A DNA stretch of 64,000 nt, from positions 44,638 to 108,637 of the forward strand of contig CALJKV010000128.1 in the NCBI GenBank assembly GCA_937974245.1, given 5' to 3'. Made by a program: the position numbers and the translations under genes. A model generated the notes under the pieces. It had not been told where the DNA came from. It did no database searches and saw only the letters and a list, made by a program, of their open reading frames with translations. Within the stretch, counting starts at the first letter, position 1. The number at the start of each line of letters is the position of its first letter. Below, one piece after another: positions 25,086 through 34,086 of the stretch. This stretch comes from an uncultured Chloroflexota bacterium (GTDB taxonomy: Bacteria; Chloroflexota; Anaerolineae; Aggregatilineales; Phototrophicaceae).

Positions 25086-25757
25086 ATGAGCGGAATTATC
25101 ACAATCGAGAGTGAAGTACCCTTTGGACAGATGCTGTATGGCTGGCTGTATATGCAGGAACTGCCGCTCGACAAAGTGGTGCAACATAATGCGATTGAAA
25201 CCCACTACCTGGCCTGGGAAACCGTACGAAAGCAGATTAACCCCTTTTTCCAGAATGGCACCGGCTTTGAAGGCTATCTGATTAGCCGCTGTCCCAGCGC
25301 CGAGTCGGCACTGGAGGAGATTCTCAACATCAACCAGAATATCCTGGACGCTATCGCCCGGTTATACCGTTTCCAGTACGGCTTTCGTTCCCGGCTGATG
25401 AGAACCCTCACGCGGGACGCCAGCGACCCCGAAGCCATCCACATCTGGTCAACCTACCTGGGGGCTGCGCTGGGAAAACTCCGCGCCCAGATGGCACAGG
25501 ACCCGCAGGCGCAGTTGTTCCGCACACGCACCTACCAGATCGTGAAGACGCTGCCCCCCATGACCTACTATGCCTTTGATACCAATGTCCTGCAGAAGTA
25601 TGCGGTGGGGACAAAAAATGGAAGCGGCAAAGCCAAGCTGTGCGTGCTGCCACAAATGCTGAACCCCAGCCAGCAGGATGCCTGGCAGGTGGCGGAGGTC
25701 ATCGGCGAGTTCGGCCACCCGATGGTGCGGAACGTGCTGGATCACCAAGCCGCCTGA
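25086..25757 (+). CDS. Hypothetical protein, 223 residues
   Basis: Not recognised. A soluble, largely helical protein with aromatic-rich segments (MLYGWLYMQELPLDKVVQHNAIETHYLAWETVRKQINPFF) and a region LRAQMAQDPQAQLFRTRTYQIVKTLPPMTYYAFDTNVLQKYAVG near residue 140-180. There is no signal peptide. The ribosome site AAGGAGG is excellent and codon use matches neighbours, so it is surely expressed. It follows the radical SAM gene by 209 bases on the same strand, but its own ribosome site and spacing allow an independent promoter. Confidence 0.75.
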   Translation: MSGIITIESEVPFGQMLYGWLYMQELPLDKVVQHNAIETHYLAWETVRKQINPFFQNGTGFEGYLISRCPSAESALEEILNINQNILDAIARLYRFQYGFRSRLMRTLTRDASDPEAIHIWSTYLGAALGKLRAQMAQDPQAQLFRTRTYQIVKTLPPMTYYAFDTNVLQKYAVGTKNGSGKAKLCVLPQMLNPSQQDAWQVAEVIGEFGHPMVRNVLDHQAA

Positions 25758-25892
25758 TCGAACGCGCCCTGCCGGGCAAAAGACACAGATGCTCCCTCCC
25801 CAGCCTTTGTATACGGACAGGGAGCTTGTCGCAACTCTCCCTTGCTGGCAATGGAGATCCAGAGAGGGGGTCTGGTACGCGAAAATGCAGCG

Positions 25893-27428
25893 CTATTGCG
25901 CCGTTTGCGCCCCGTAAGTCTGCCCATCGGTGAAATAGGCTGCATCCGGGGCAAGGCTGTAGTACGCCATCTGGTAGCCCGACGCGGTTTCCACGGTCTC
26001 CAGCGGCACATTGCTGAATTCGTCCAGTTCGTTATCGAACACCACGACCTGCCAGTTTTCATCCGGGGTCAATCCCAGCGCCTCTGCTGTCATCGGCTGC
26101 CCGGCAAAGGCCGCGCCGGAAGCCTGTCCCTGGTCAATTTCCCATTTCGCGCCCAGGCTGAACTCAGCAAAATGGTATCCCGGCAGATAGTATTCCGCGA
26201 AGCGCCAGTTACCCGCCAGGAGTAGCGTGTTTTCCGGCTGGAAGTTGTCCCGTACTGCTTCAATCTGGTCGCGCATCAGGGAGTCATGCTCGCGCAGGGT
26301 GTTATAGGTGAGGAGCTTAGGACCGTTCTCCCCCAGCGGGAAAGTCGGCCCCACCACGAAGATACCAGCGCCCACCAGGGCAACCAGCCCCACCGCCACC
26401 CGCAGCGCCACCGGGCGCGACTCCAGCAGCCGCCGCAGCCCTTCCGCCCCCAGCAGCAGCAGCGCCGGCAGAAAGACGAAGGTCAGCCCCTGCTGCCCCA
26501 TGTGGATGACAACATAAAACGCCAGCGCGGGCGCGATCCACAGGGCGATAAACCAGAACTTGCGACTGCGTAACAGAGCCACAGGCCGCCGCAGATAGAC
26601 CAGCCAGTACAGCATTGGCAGGGTCGCCAGCGAGAGACCATACAGGGTATAGGGAATCAGCTTGACGAGATTGCGCTGCAAGCCGAACATCCCCGCCCCG
26701 GCCAGCAGTGATGTCGTATTGAAAAAGGAGGCCGAATACGCGCTTGAACCGGCCATGTAGGTCTGGAAGCCGCCGCTGTAGGCCAACAGCGGCAGGAACC
26801 AGATCAGGGTCGTGACCGCGCCTAAGACGGCCATCTGGATGAGCCGGACAATGCCCAGCCGGTACGACGCGAACAGCAGCAGCGGCCCCAGGAACAACAG
26901 GGTCTGCTGCCGGAAACCGCCGACCAGTGCCAGATACACTGTCCCCCACCACAGCCAGCGCGTCTGCCCGATCATAATCTGGTAGAACAGGTAGACGGCG
27001 AGCAGCACCGTGAACATATCGAGGGTGTGCGGCAGCGCGATTTCCCCGTAAAACCAGAACAGAGGGCTGGCGATCAGGAATACGGCGGCGATGATGCCCG
27101 CCGTGGTGTTGAACATCGCCCGGCCCAGGTAAAACAAGACCACCACCGAAAGCCCCGAACTCAGGATGGTAATCAACAGCATGGTGGTCTGAGGGTCGTT
27201 GAAGACCAGGTTCAAAACCTGCGCCAGGGCGATATAGACGATATAGCCGGGGAACTGCGGCGCGCCCGCCAGCACGTTATACTCCTGGATGCCGAATGCC
27301 ATGTTCACCGAGTCCCAGTGATACAGATACTGGCTTTGGAACGGGATGCGCGTCACGATGGTGATGAGAAACAGCCCCAACGCCAGCCAGTGGATGCGGT
27401 TGGCGGATTGTGTATTAGTTTGCGTCAT
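25893..27428 (-). CDS. GT-C type membrane glycosyltransferase-like protein
   Basis: A 511-residue protein with about ten to twelve membrane segments in the first 400 residues and a C-terminal soluble part. The first periplasmic loop begins SQYLYHWDSVNMAFGIQEYNVLAGAPQFPGYIVYI, with an acidic Asp after TM1 as in lipid-linked sugar transferases of the GT39/GT83 superfamily. It probably adds sugars from polyprenyl carriers to proteins or glycans outside the membrane. It starts 23 bases after the stop of the next membrane glycosyltransferase and is likely co-transcribed with it. Confidence 0.8.
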   Translation of the reverse strand: MTQTNTQSANRIHWLALGLFLITIVTRIPFQSQYLYHWDSVNMAFGIQEYNVLAGAPQFPGYIVYIALAQVLNLVFNDPQTTMLLITILSSGLSVVVLFYLGRAMFNTTAGIIAAVFLIASPLFWFYGEIALPHTLDMFTVLLAVYLFYQIMIGQTRWLWWGTVYLALVGGFRQQTLLFLGPLLLFASYRLGIVRLIQMAVLGAVTTLIWFLPLLAYSGGFQTYMAGSSAYSASFFNTTSLLAGAGMFGLQRNLVKLIPYTLYGLSLATLPMLYWLVYLRRPVALLRSRKFWFIALWIAPALAFYVVIHMGQQGLTFVFLPALLLLGAEGLRRLLESRPVALRVAVGLVALVGAGIFVVGPTFPLGENGPKLLTYNTLREHDSLMRDQIEAVRDNFQPENTLLLAGNWRFAEYYLPGYHFAEFSLGAKWEIDQGQASGAAFAGQPMTAEALGLTPDENWQVVVFDNELDEFSNVPLETVETASGYQMAYYSLAPDAAYFTDGQTYGAQTAQ

Positions 27429-27451
27429 GGTTAGTTTGCCTCTGCCGTGCC

Positions 27452-28969
27452 CTACTTGAGTGATGTCGTCTGGTTGGCCGCCCGCCGAGACAACCAGCGG
27501 GGCAGCAAAAGATAGATCGCGCCAATGACCGCCAGCAGCGGAATCAGGCTGAGCAGCCCGCGCAGCCCGATGATGGTGGCGTAATTCCGGGCGATATTGC
27601 CGTTTGCGATGTTAGGCAGCGTGTATTCAAACAGTGGATTGTGGAACTCTTCCGGCGGGAACGCCTGGCCGCCAATCGTCTGCGCCCACACGTTGAGAAA
27701 CGACAGCCCGGCCAGAATCACCACCAGGATGAACCCGGCACGGTTGGTGAGCCATTCGTTCAGCACAAAGATAATCGGCAGCGCCAGGAAGGGCAGCATG
27801 GGCACCAGGTAGCGCGGGCCGACGGTATTGCCGCCCCACCACATCACGCTGGATGAGTTGAACAGCAGGAAGTAAGCGATAACGCCGAGCAGCATGACGG
27901 TGACGCTGCGCTGTGAATGCCGCCGCCACATGAGGACAAACCCCGGCACTGCCAGCGCCAGCACGGGCGAAAGAAACAGCAGCCCCCGGAATGGACTGAA
28001 CATCAGGTTGATGAATGTCCCCAGGTTGGGCACGGTCAGGCTGAGGAAGCCCTGGTCGTGGACGTTCTGCCATAGGGTCGAATAGTTATAGCCCACCGGC
28101 ATCGGCGTCTGGAAGATGGCATAGTTATAGGCGGCGAATACCAGTCCCAGCGGGATCGCCCCCAGCACCACCCGGTAGAGCGCCCAACGGTTGGGCATCG
28201 CATAGACCGCCCAGAGGAAAATGATCGCCAGCGCGATGACCACCGGATACTCCGTGACCACCGTCAGGCTGAACAGCACGCCCACCAGCCACAACCAGCG
28301 GGGACTGGCCCCCTCGTTAACCACGCGCCACAGCAGGAAGAACCCGACAAACGCGCCAAAGGCCGCCATCTGGTGCTGGTAAAGGACACTGCTATAAGGG
28401 AAGGCCGCCGTCCCCAGCCCATAGATGAGCGCCAGCACAAAGGCATAGCGGTCTCTGGTAGTCAGCCGGGCGGCCAGCAGGAAAAAGGCCGTGCCCATCA
28501 ATGCCGACGGGATAGACATGGCAAAAAAGGTCATGAACGTGAGCGCCATGCCTTCGTAGACGGCGTTCGGGCGAATTCCCTCGCCTTCCGGGTTCAGCGT
28601 GTCGCTGAAAGCGCCCAGGCCGCTGCCGCTGCTGATGAATCTCTCTATCGGCGGCAGGGCGGCCACAGCTTTGAACACCATATAAAACGGCAGCGCCGCC
28701 AGCGACGGCCCAATGGATTTATCCGTATAATAATGGCCCTGGCAGGTGTCGCTTTCCAGGTCATACGGGCCGGGGAAACACGCCTTGTCGCCCGTATTGG
28801 TGTGATAATCGTCAATATAGAGTACGCCCTGGTCACCAATCGCATAGACCAGGTCGGCACGCGAGTTCGCGCCCCAGTCCGCCCACCTGGGCATGAAGTA
28901 ACCGTAGCAGACCACCAGAATCAAAAACACGGTGATCGCATAGGCGCGTCTGGTTGGTTGGATAGACAT
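27452..28969 (-). CDS. Multi-pass membrane protein, GT-C glycosyltransferase-like
   Basis: A 505-residue protein with about twelve membrane segments. The first loop carries NSRADLVYAIGDQGVLYIDDYHTNTGDKACFPG and later DKSIGPSLAALPFYMVF, a pattern typical of predicted lipid-linked sugar transferases in Chloroflexota. ATG 28969 has GAGG 7 bases upstream; TTG 28972 is less likely. First gene of a two-gene unit with the protein at 25893-27428. Substrate not determinable. Confidence 0.75.
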   Translation of the reverse strand: MSIQPTRRAYAITVFLILVVCYGYFMPRWADWGANSRADLVYAIGDQGVLYIDDYHTNTGDKACFPGPYDLESDTCQGHYYTDKSIGPSLAALPFYMVFKAVAALPPIERFISSGSGLGAFSDTLNPEGEGIRPNAVYEGMALTFMTFFAMSIPSALMGTAFFLLAARLTTRDRYAFVLALIYGLGTAAFPYSSVLYQHQMAAFGAFVGFFLLWRVVNEGASPRWLWLVGVLFSLTVVTEYPVVIALAIIFLWAVYAMPNRWALYRVVLGAIPLGLVFAAYNYAIFQTPMPVGYNYSTLWQNVHDQGFLSLTVPNLGTFINLMFSPFRGLLFLSPVLALAVPGFVLMWRRHSQRSVTVMLLGVIAYFLLFNSSSVMWWGGNTVGPRYLVPMLPFLALPIIFVLNEWLTNRAGFILVVILAGLSFLNVWAQTIGGQAFPPEEFHNPLFEYTLPNIANGNIARNYATIIGLRGLLSLIPLLAVIGAIYLLLPRWLSRRAANQTTSLK

Positions 28970-29081
28970 CAATGCACCTCAAAACACTTCCCACTCTGGC
29001 GTCATTCTAACCTTACATTCCTTTCGGGCAAATAACGCCAGGGGATGCCACACGCTTCAGCCGGGCGTCGCCGGATACGCG

Positions 29082-30275
29082 CTACTCCGCGCTTTCCAGC
29101 TTCGCCAGGATCGCCGCCGCCCGCGATTCCCAGGTGTAGTGTGCCATGACCGTGTGGAGCGCCTGCGCCGCCAGCCGTTCCCGCAGCGCCGGGTCGTCGC
29201 GCAGCCGGATGATGGCCGCTGCCAGCGCGTCCACATCAGAGGGTGGGGTCAGCAGCGCCGACTGCTCGTGAGTCACCACTTCCGCCGTGCTGGGCAGGTC
29301 ACTGGCGACAATCGCCCGCCCCGACGCCATATACTCGAAGATTTTCATAGGGGAAGCGTAATAAGCAAAGTGGGTTGTCCAGGGGAAGGGCATGGCGCAT
29401 AGATCCAACGCGCTCAGGCACAGCGGGACTCGCTCCGGCGCGACCTGCCCGGCATTCAGAAAGCGCCCGGCATCCAGCCCCAGTTCCAGCCAGTAATCAC
29501 GGTACGACTCGGCCATGTCGTCCGGGCCGCCCACCAGCCCCAACGATGCGCCCTCGACCTGCGCCAGCGCCGCAATGAGTGTACCGACTCCCTTATCCAT
29601 CCTGAGCGTTTGCAGCCGCCCCACGTAGCCCACAATGAAGGCGTCCTCCGGCCAACCGAGCGCCGCCCGCGCTTCCGCCTGGGAGGGCAGCCCGGTGAAG
29701 CGTTCGCGCCGGATGCCGTCGTGGGCGACCATCACCCGTTCCGGGTTCGCGCCCTGTTCGACCAGTCCATCGGCCAGCTTTTGTGTGACAGCCACCACCG
29801 TCCCGGCGCGGCGCATAACCTGCCGCTGCAACCCGCGTCCGGCACGCCCGGCATTCAGGCGGTGCGCCTCATACACAAGTGACCGGCGCGGCTTGACGAG
29901 GCTCAACGCCAGGATCACCAGGGCATCACGGCTGTAGTAGATGTCCGCCGGGGTGAACAGCGCCCGCAGCAGGGCAGCCAGCGTGAATGTTGCCAGTTGC
30001 AGGTAGAAGATCAGGGCGGCCAGTTTGCCGCTCTGCCCCGGCACCAGCGGCAGCAGGTCGAGCGTGAACAGGCGGCGCAGACCGAAGTTGCGGGTTGTGC
30101 CGTAATGCGCCCACACATCATCCACCGCCCGCAGTTCGGGCGTGTTGACGCGGCGGGCGACCCACAGCGTCACATCCGCCCCGGTCTGGGCGAACGCCTC
30201 GCAGTTCTGCATGATTTGCAGGCCGTGCGCCTTCTCGGTTGGCAGGCGGATATTGGCGATATACAGGAGTTTCAC
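29082..30275 (-). CDS. Glycosyltransferase family 4 protein
   Basis: A 397-residue GT-B fold enzyme, cytosolic or membrane-associated. Start MKLLYIANIRLPTEKAHGLQIMQNCEAFAQTGADVTLWV is the usual Rossmann acceptor domain. The donor domain shows VGYVGRLQTLRMDKGVGTLIAAL, and SPMKIFEYMASGRAIVASDLPSTAEVV contains the sugar-nucleotide-contacting Glu. The start codon is GTG 30275 with GAGGA upstream. Lying next to two GT-C genes, it probably takes part in the same surface-glycan pathway. Confidence 0.9.
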   Translation of the reverse strand: MKLLYIANIRLPTEKAHGLQIMQNCEAFAQTGADVTLWVARRVNTPELRAVDDVWAHYGTTRNFGLRRLFTLDLLPLVPGQSGKLAALIFYLQLATFTLAALLRALFTPADIYYSRDALVILALSLVKPRRSLVYEAHRLNAGRAGRGLQRQVMRRAGTVVAVTQKLADGLVEQGANPERVMVAHDGIRRERFTGLPSQAEARAALGWPEDAFIVGYVGRLQTLRMDKGVGTLIAALAQVEGASLGLVGGPDDMAESYRDYWLELGLDAGRFLNAGQVAPERVPLCLSALDLCAMPFPWTTHFAYYASPMKIFEYMASGRAIVASDLPSTAEVVTHEQSALLTPPSDVDALAAAIIRLRDDPALRERLAAQALHTVMAHYTWESRAAAILAKLESAE

Positions 30276-30380
30276 GGCGGGTATCCTCGGCGGTGTGGTT
30301 GCTTTACCGCCGATTGTGCCGTGAAAGCCCGCAATTGGCTAGAGTGGGCTGACGTTGGGGCGACATGATTACCGACCACC

Positions 30381-30406
30381 AAAAAGGACGCGCCTTTGCG
30401 CGTCCT
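30381..30406 (-). terminator. Rho-independent terminator after the PA14-SH3b gene
   Basis: On the minus strand AGGACGCGC and GCGCGTCCT form a 9-bp stem followed by TTTTT, 34 bases after the stop at 30440. It separates this gene from the GT4 gene. Confidence 0.9.
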
Positions 30407-30439
30407 GATCTTGATACGATTGCTCTAGCCGGATTTGTC

Positions 30440-31606
30440 TTACCCCGTCACCGGGACGTTGCTCAGATTGGTGACGTAGACGTAACTGGCGTTCACCCAG
30501 CCCACAATCCCATTGACGTTGATCTGCACCCATGTTCCCGCGCTGTTGCGCCCCACCACCGGGAAGCTCTGCCCGCGCGCGATGCGCGTCAGGATGGAGC
30601 CTGCCGGGTAGGCCGGGATATGGCGCACATTCAGGAAGTAGGTCGTCACGGTAGCGGTTGACCCGGTAGGCCGGACGCTGCTATCGGTAACCGGCACGTT
30701 CTGTAGGTTGACCGCCGCTACATAGCTGCTGTTGACCCAGCCCACCGTGCCGTTGACGTTCAACTGTAACCAGCTTCCATCGGCGTTCTTGCCTACCACC
30801 GCATAGGTTTCGCCGCGGGCGATGCGTATCAGGATCACGCCGTTGTATGGGTCAGGCGTCTGGCGCACATTCAGGAAATAGGTGGTGACAGTGGCTGTCG
30901 CCCCGGTAGGCCGGGTGCTGTTATCCGTGACCGGCACACTCCCCAGATTGGCAGCGGTGACATAGCTGGCGTTCACCCAGCCGGTTGTGCCGTTGACGTT
31001 CAGTTGCAGCCAGGTGCTATCGGCATTCTTGCCCACCACCGCATAGGTCTGCCCCCGGGTGATGCGGAACAGGATGACCCCGGTATACGGATTGGGCGCG
31101 TTCCGCACGTTCAGCTCGGACGCCGTGACGGTGGCCGTCGCCGACGTGCCGCCCCCCACCAGCACCAGGTTGTAGTTCAGATAGGCGTGGCCGGTGTTCT
31201 CGTAAAACTCCACGACAATCGTGTGCTGCCCGCTGCCCAGCGTCAGGTTCGCTATATAGGTATTGGCGGGCGAGACGTGCCACTCGTTGATATACGGCGT
31301 GCCATCTATCACCACGCGCACGCCATCATCGGCGCGGACGGTGAGCGTATACGCCCCGCCCGTGAGTGTCTGCACGCTTGTCCAGCGCACCGAGAAGTAG
31401 TCCACCGGAATATTGGCGGCGGGCGACCCCATCGCCCAATCATGGGAGGGGCTGCTTTCGGAAAGGGTATAGGTCGGGCTGCCGGTCAACCCGGCATTAT
31501 TGTAGTATTCCGCCGTCCAGACGCCCCCCTGCGCGGCGGCGGGGCTGACCAGCACAGCGCCAACCAGCATAACGGCCACGATCATGATTACGGTACGATT
31601 CAGCAT
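30440..31606 (-). CDS. Secreted PA14-domain protein with three SH3b repeats
   Basis: A 388-residue exported protein. Signal peptide ends in SPAAAQ. Residues about 28-150 form a PA14-like carbohydrate-binding beta barrel (WTAEYYNNAGLTGSPTYTLSESSPSHDW, VRADDGVRVVIDG, GQHTIVVEFYENTGHAYLNYNLVL). Three SH3b repeats of about 70 residues follow, each with LNVRxxPxPYxGVILxRIxRGxxYAVVGKNAD-type core and WLQLNVNGTxGWVNxSYV; the last is the most diverged. Such proteins bind peptidoglycan or surface glycans. It has its own terminator and is monocistronic. Confidence 0.9.
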   Translation of the reverse strand: MLNRTVIMIVAVMLVGAVLVSPAAAQGGVWTAEYYNNAGLTGSPTYTLSESSPSHDWAMGSPAANIPVDYFSVRWTSVQTLTGGAYTLTVRADDGVRVVIDGTPYINEWHVSPANTYIANLTLGSGQHTIVVEFYENTGHAYLNYNLVLVGGGTSATATVTASELNVRNAPNPYTGVILFRITRGQTYAVVGKNADSTWLQLNVNGTTGWVNASYVTAANLGSVPVTDNSTRPTGATATVTTYFLNVRQTPDPYNGVILIRIARGETYAVVGKNADGSWLQLNVNGTVGWVNSSYVAAVNLQNVPVTDSSVRPTGSTATVTTYFLNVRHIPAYPAGSILTRIARGQSFPVVGRNSAGTWVQINVNGIVGWVNASYVYVTNLSNVPVTG

Positions 31607-31683
31607 GGTACGAATTCCCCACTGTAGGCTCCAACATCTCTAACTCTACTGTAACATGCTTCGCCGCAGCACAATGCACGCCA

Positions 31684-31908
31684 TCACGCCGCCAACCTGA
31701 CGCCAGCGTTAGAAATTAATAACCGAAAGGGGGATACTACACGCACCGCCAGCGTTACCGCCACCTGGGCCGGGTCTACCGCGTATTCCGTGAGGGCATC
31801 CCCCTCGTGTTTGCGGAGCAGGACAATATACGAGTAGAAGTCCAGCGAGAGACTCGGCTGTTCACTCAGCGCCGTGTGTAAGGCACGGCCCCAGTTGGAA
31901 GTGTTCAT
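31684..31908 (-). CDS. Small hypothetical protein, 74 residues
   Basis: Reads MNTSNWGRALHTALSEQPSLSLDFYSYIVLLRKHEGDALTEYAVDPAQVAVTLAVRVVSPFRLLISNAG. No family recognised. AAGGA lies 7 bases before ATG 31908, so translation is plausible. The C-terminal part may be altered, since Chloroflexota small proteins of this kind usually end sooner. Divergent from the membrane protein gene at 31976, with 67 bases between. Confidence 0.55.
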   Translation of the reverse strand: MNTSNWGRALHTALSEQPSLSLDFYSYIVLLRKHEGDALTEYAVDPAQVAVTLAVRVVSPFRLLISNAGVRLAA

Positions 31909-31975
31909 GACGATTTCCTTATCCAAATGAATATGCAGGTAAAATAGAGAGGTGAAAACATACTGAGAGTGATTA

Positions 31976-32560
31976 ATGTCTGAATCCGAAAAGCTTAGGT
32001 CGAACCAAAGTTTACGGGAACGGGTCCGACGTGGTTGTGTGATCGCATTTGGGGTAGTAATACTGGCACTGGTTCTGTGTTACAGCAGCCTGTGGATGTT
32101 CGCCCGCTATGGTGGAGAATGGGCCACGTCTTCCGACATGCCAATTCCTGAAAACAGCCGTTTTATTATGGCAACCTACACAACCTACGAAGATAGCCAT
32201 TATCAGTCTTTGAGCCGACTTTTCATCAACCATGACTCACCCGAAAACTTACGGCAATGGTTCATCGATAAAGGCATCTCAATGACACCTATAGCGCTCG
32301 ATTTTGATAGTGAGTCTGTTATCGAATATGACGGATACTACGGAACAATCGCTTTGCTTTATCCGCGATCCCATTGGCAGGAATTGCATGACTTTGCGGC
32401 TAGATATACATCGGATTGGTGGAGCGATGTTCTTCCTTCATGTCATGCCGTTTATGTGTATTACTCGATGGAAGCAGTTTCTAGAGACTTTCCAGATGCA
32501 GATATTCCTCGATCAGGCACCTTAATCATGATACGCACTTGCTGGCCGGACATTAATTAG
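31976..32560 (+). CDS. Hypothetical single-pass membrane protein
   Basis: A 194-residue protein with one N-terminal membrane helix (RGCVIAFGVVILALVLCYSSLWMF, about 19-42) and a soluble outer domain of about 150 residues. No family recognised. Codons are more AT-rich than in neighbouring genes, which suggests later acquisition. The ribosome site is weak (GAGAGTGATTA before ATG 31976). Its stop overlaps the end of the broken gene on the other strand by 8 bases. Confidence 0.6.
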   Translation: MSESEKLRSNQSLRERVRRGCVIAFGVVILALVLCYSSLWMFARYGGEWATSSDMPIPENSRFIMATYTTYEDSHYQSLSRLFINHDSPENLRQWFIDKGISMTPIALDFDSESVIEYDGYYGTIALLYPRSHWQELHDFAARYTSDWWSDVLPSCHAVYVYYSMEAVSRDFPDADIPRSGTLIMIRTCWPDIN

Positions 32561-32896
32561 CAGTTATCCGAGACCACTTCAACTGTATCTTCACTTCACC
32601 CCGCTTGCCCTTCCGCTGGTCAAGCATCTTGTAGACACGCATCACGTTATCCTTAAGCGCGTCCAGTACCGCTGGGTGTTGCCCAACCCAGGCGAACGCG
32701 GCGGCGACATCAGCCATGCCCGTTCGGCTTTGATTTGTTGATCCATCAAGCAGGCCAAAACGAAGAAATGCGGGTTATATTGGATATCATTCAAGAGTCG
32801 ATCAGCATCAGCATCTCCGGTAAACTGATTCAGTTCAACCGGTTGTTGACGTAGTGCTTCGGCATGTTCAATAAGGCGTTCTGCAATCGGGGACAT
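32553..32896 (-). pseudogene. Frameshifted gene (FeS-loop/HhH-GPD-like N-terminus)
   Basis: The N-terminus, MSPIAERLIEHAEALRQQPVELNQFTGDADADRLLNDIQYNPHFFVLACLMDQQIKAERAW, resembles proteins annotated as iron-sulfur cluster loop or HhH-GPD-like. After AERAW the frame breaks. Reading continues in a second frame as ADVAAAFAWVGQHPAVLDALKDNVMRVYKMLDQRKGKRGEVKIQLKW to TAA at 32553. The two halves together are far shorter than the intact family, so internal sequence was lost too. Confidence 0.6.
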
Positions 32897-33020
32897 AGAA
32901 GGTAATCCTTTTCACGCTTGATACTCACACCGTATCCCAGCGCCACGAGCAGGCGCAGCGCCGGGATGTGCGAGATGCGATCTTCTCAACAGGGCGGCTA
33001 TCTCTCCTGCCGCCGCCCGT

Positions 33021-33335
33021 TTACGCCTCGTTTTCCTTCGCGTCCGGCGCGGCAACCAGCAGGCGCACCTGAATCCGCACGGCTGATTTTTGCACCGCCA
33101 CTTTCACCGGGTCGAGTCCGTAGGTCTTCAATTCGTTGCCCACCGTCTCAGCAAATGCCGCCTTGTCGCTCCCCTTTTCGTCCGCCGGATAAGCGATGAG
33201 GACGCTCACCTGCTTGCCTGTAATCTGGGGCTTGCCCAGCAGCCGGTAGGGCTGCGACTGATAGCGTGCCTCACGATGGAAATGATCGAACCGGTTCTTC
33301 AGTTCGCTGTTTTCAATCGCTTTCTTGGTTGCCAT
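33021..33335 (-). CDS. Hypothetical protein, 104 residues
   Basis: Reads MATKKAIENSELKNRFDHFHREARYQSQPYRLLGKPQITGKQVSVLIAYPADEKGSDKAAFAETVGNELKTYGLDPVKVAVQKSAVRIQVRLLVAAPDAKENEA. No family recognised; lysine-rich start and a beta-rich C-terminal half. The ribosome site AAGGAG before ATG 33335 is strong. Just upstream is a stretch repeated beyond the toxin-antitoxin genes (see 33360 and 34063). Confidence 0.6.
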   Translation of the reverse strand: MATKKAIENSELKNRFDHFHREARYQSQPYRLLGKPQITGKQVSVLIAYPADEKGSDKAAFAETVGNELKTYGLDPVKVAVQKSAVRIQVRLLVAAPDAKENEA

Positions 33336-33362
33336 TCTTCAATACTCCTTTATTCCCACCAG

Positions 33363-33386
33363 CGCCACGCCGGTGAGAAGGTTGCT
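33363..33386. repeat. Short direct repeat left of the toxin-antitoxin pair
   Basis: CACCAGCGCCACGCCGGTGAGAAG-like sequence here and CACCCGCGCCGCGCCGGTGAGAAG-like sequence at about 34064-34087 agree at about 22 of 24 positions in the same orientation. They bracket the DUF433/DUF5615 genes. Confidence 0.35.
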
Positions 33387-33420
33387 TATCGGTATACGAT
33401 TGGGTCACAAAGCTGCTCTT

Positions 33421-33771
33421 CTAGCTGCGAACGCGATAACGCCCCGTTGAAACGATCACCAGCACGCCGCGTAGATCATCCCGATAGAGATCAGCCAATG
33501 CGAATTGCAGTGTTGTGTCGAGTTCAGCTTCATCCTGGATGTGATAACGCAAAACGACAATTCCGCCGTAACCTGCCGGAGGATAATCGAGGATATTGGC
33601 GAAATCCAGGTCAACGGTGAGCAGCACCGCATCCAACCGCTTTGCCAGCGCGATGACATCGGCATCCGGTGAGTCCGCCGGGATATGATCGGTGATGAGA
33701 CTGGTTTGATACCCCCAGTCCCGCACTAAACTCAGATAACGGCGCGGTACGCAGTGATCGAGCAGAATCAT
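33421..33771 (-). CDS. DUF5615 PIN-like toxin
   Basis: A 116-residue PIN-like protein: MILLDHCVPRRYLSLVRDWGYQTSLITDHIPADSPDADVIALAKRLDAVLLTVDLDFANIL. The acidic residues Asp5, the DxD pair in SPDAD and TVDLDF match the Mut7-C/PIN-like RNase active site. Its ATG overlaps the stop of the DUF433 gene (ATGA-type overlap, 33768-33771), the classic arrangement of a type II toxin-antitoxin operon. Action as a ribonuclease toxin is inferred from the family. Confidence 0.88.
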   Translation of the reverse strand: MILLDHCVPRRYLSLVRDWGYQTSLITDHIPADSPDADVIALAKRLDAVLLTVDLDFANILDYPPAGYGGIVVLRYHIQDEAELDTTLQFALADLYRDDLRGVLVIVSTGRYRVRS

Positions 33772-34010
33772 GGCGTTGGCACAATCCGGTCTTGGCGGAT
33801 CATCTGGCTGGCGTAGGCGATACAGGCGCGGACATCGGCCTCGGTCAGGTCGGGATAATAGTCCGGGGAGATGATTTCCGCCGGGGTTTTTCCCGATGCC
33901 AGCAGGTCAAGCACCTGCACAACCGTGACTCGCGTCCCGATAATACGCGGTTTGCCATGCATCACCTCACGGGAGACAGCGATACGGTCAAAAATCAGTT
34001 GTTCCGGCAT
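33768..34010 (-). CDS. DUF433 antitoxin
   Basis: An 80-residue DUF433 protein: FDRIAVSREVMHGKPRIIGTRVTVVQVLDLLASGKTPAEIISPDYYPDLTEADVRACIAYAS. The family has a helix-turn-helix core and is the usual partner of DUF5615. It precedes and overlaps the toxin gene by 4 bases, so it is translated first, and it probably represses its own operon. The start ATG 34010 is well placed. Confidence 0.9.
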   Translation of the reverse strand: MPEQLIFDRIAVSREVMHGKPRIIGTRVTVVQVLDLLASGKTPAEIISPDYYPDLTEADVRACIAYASQMIRQDRIVPTP

Positions 34011-34086
34011 TGCGCTACCATCCTTATCACATCCGCTTAAACCTGCAACTTCATTATACCTGCACCCGCGCCGCGCCGGTGAGAAG

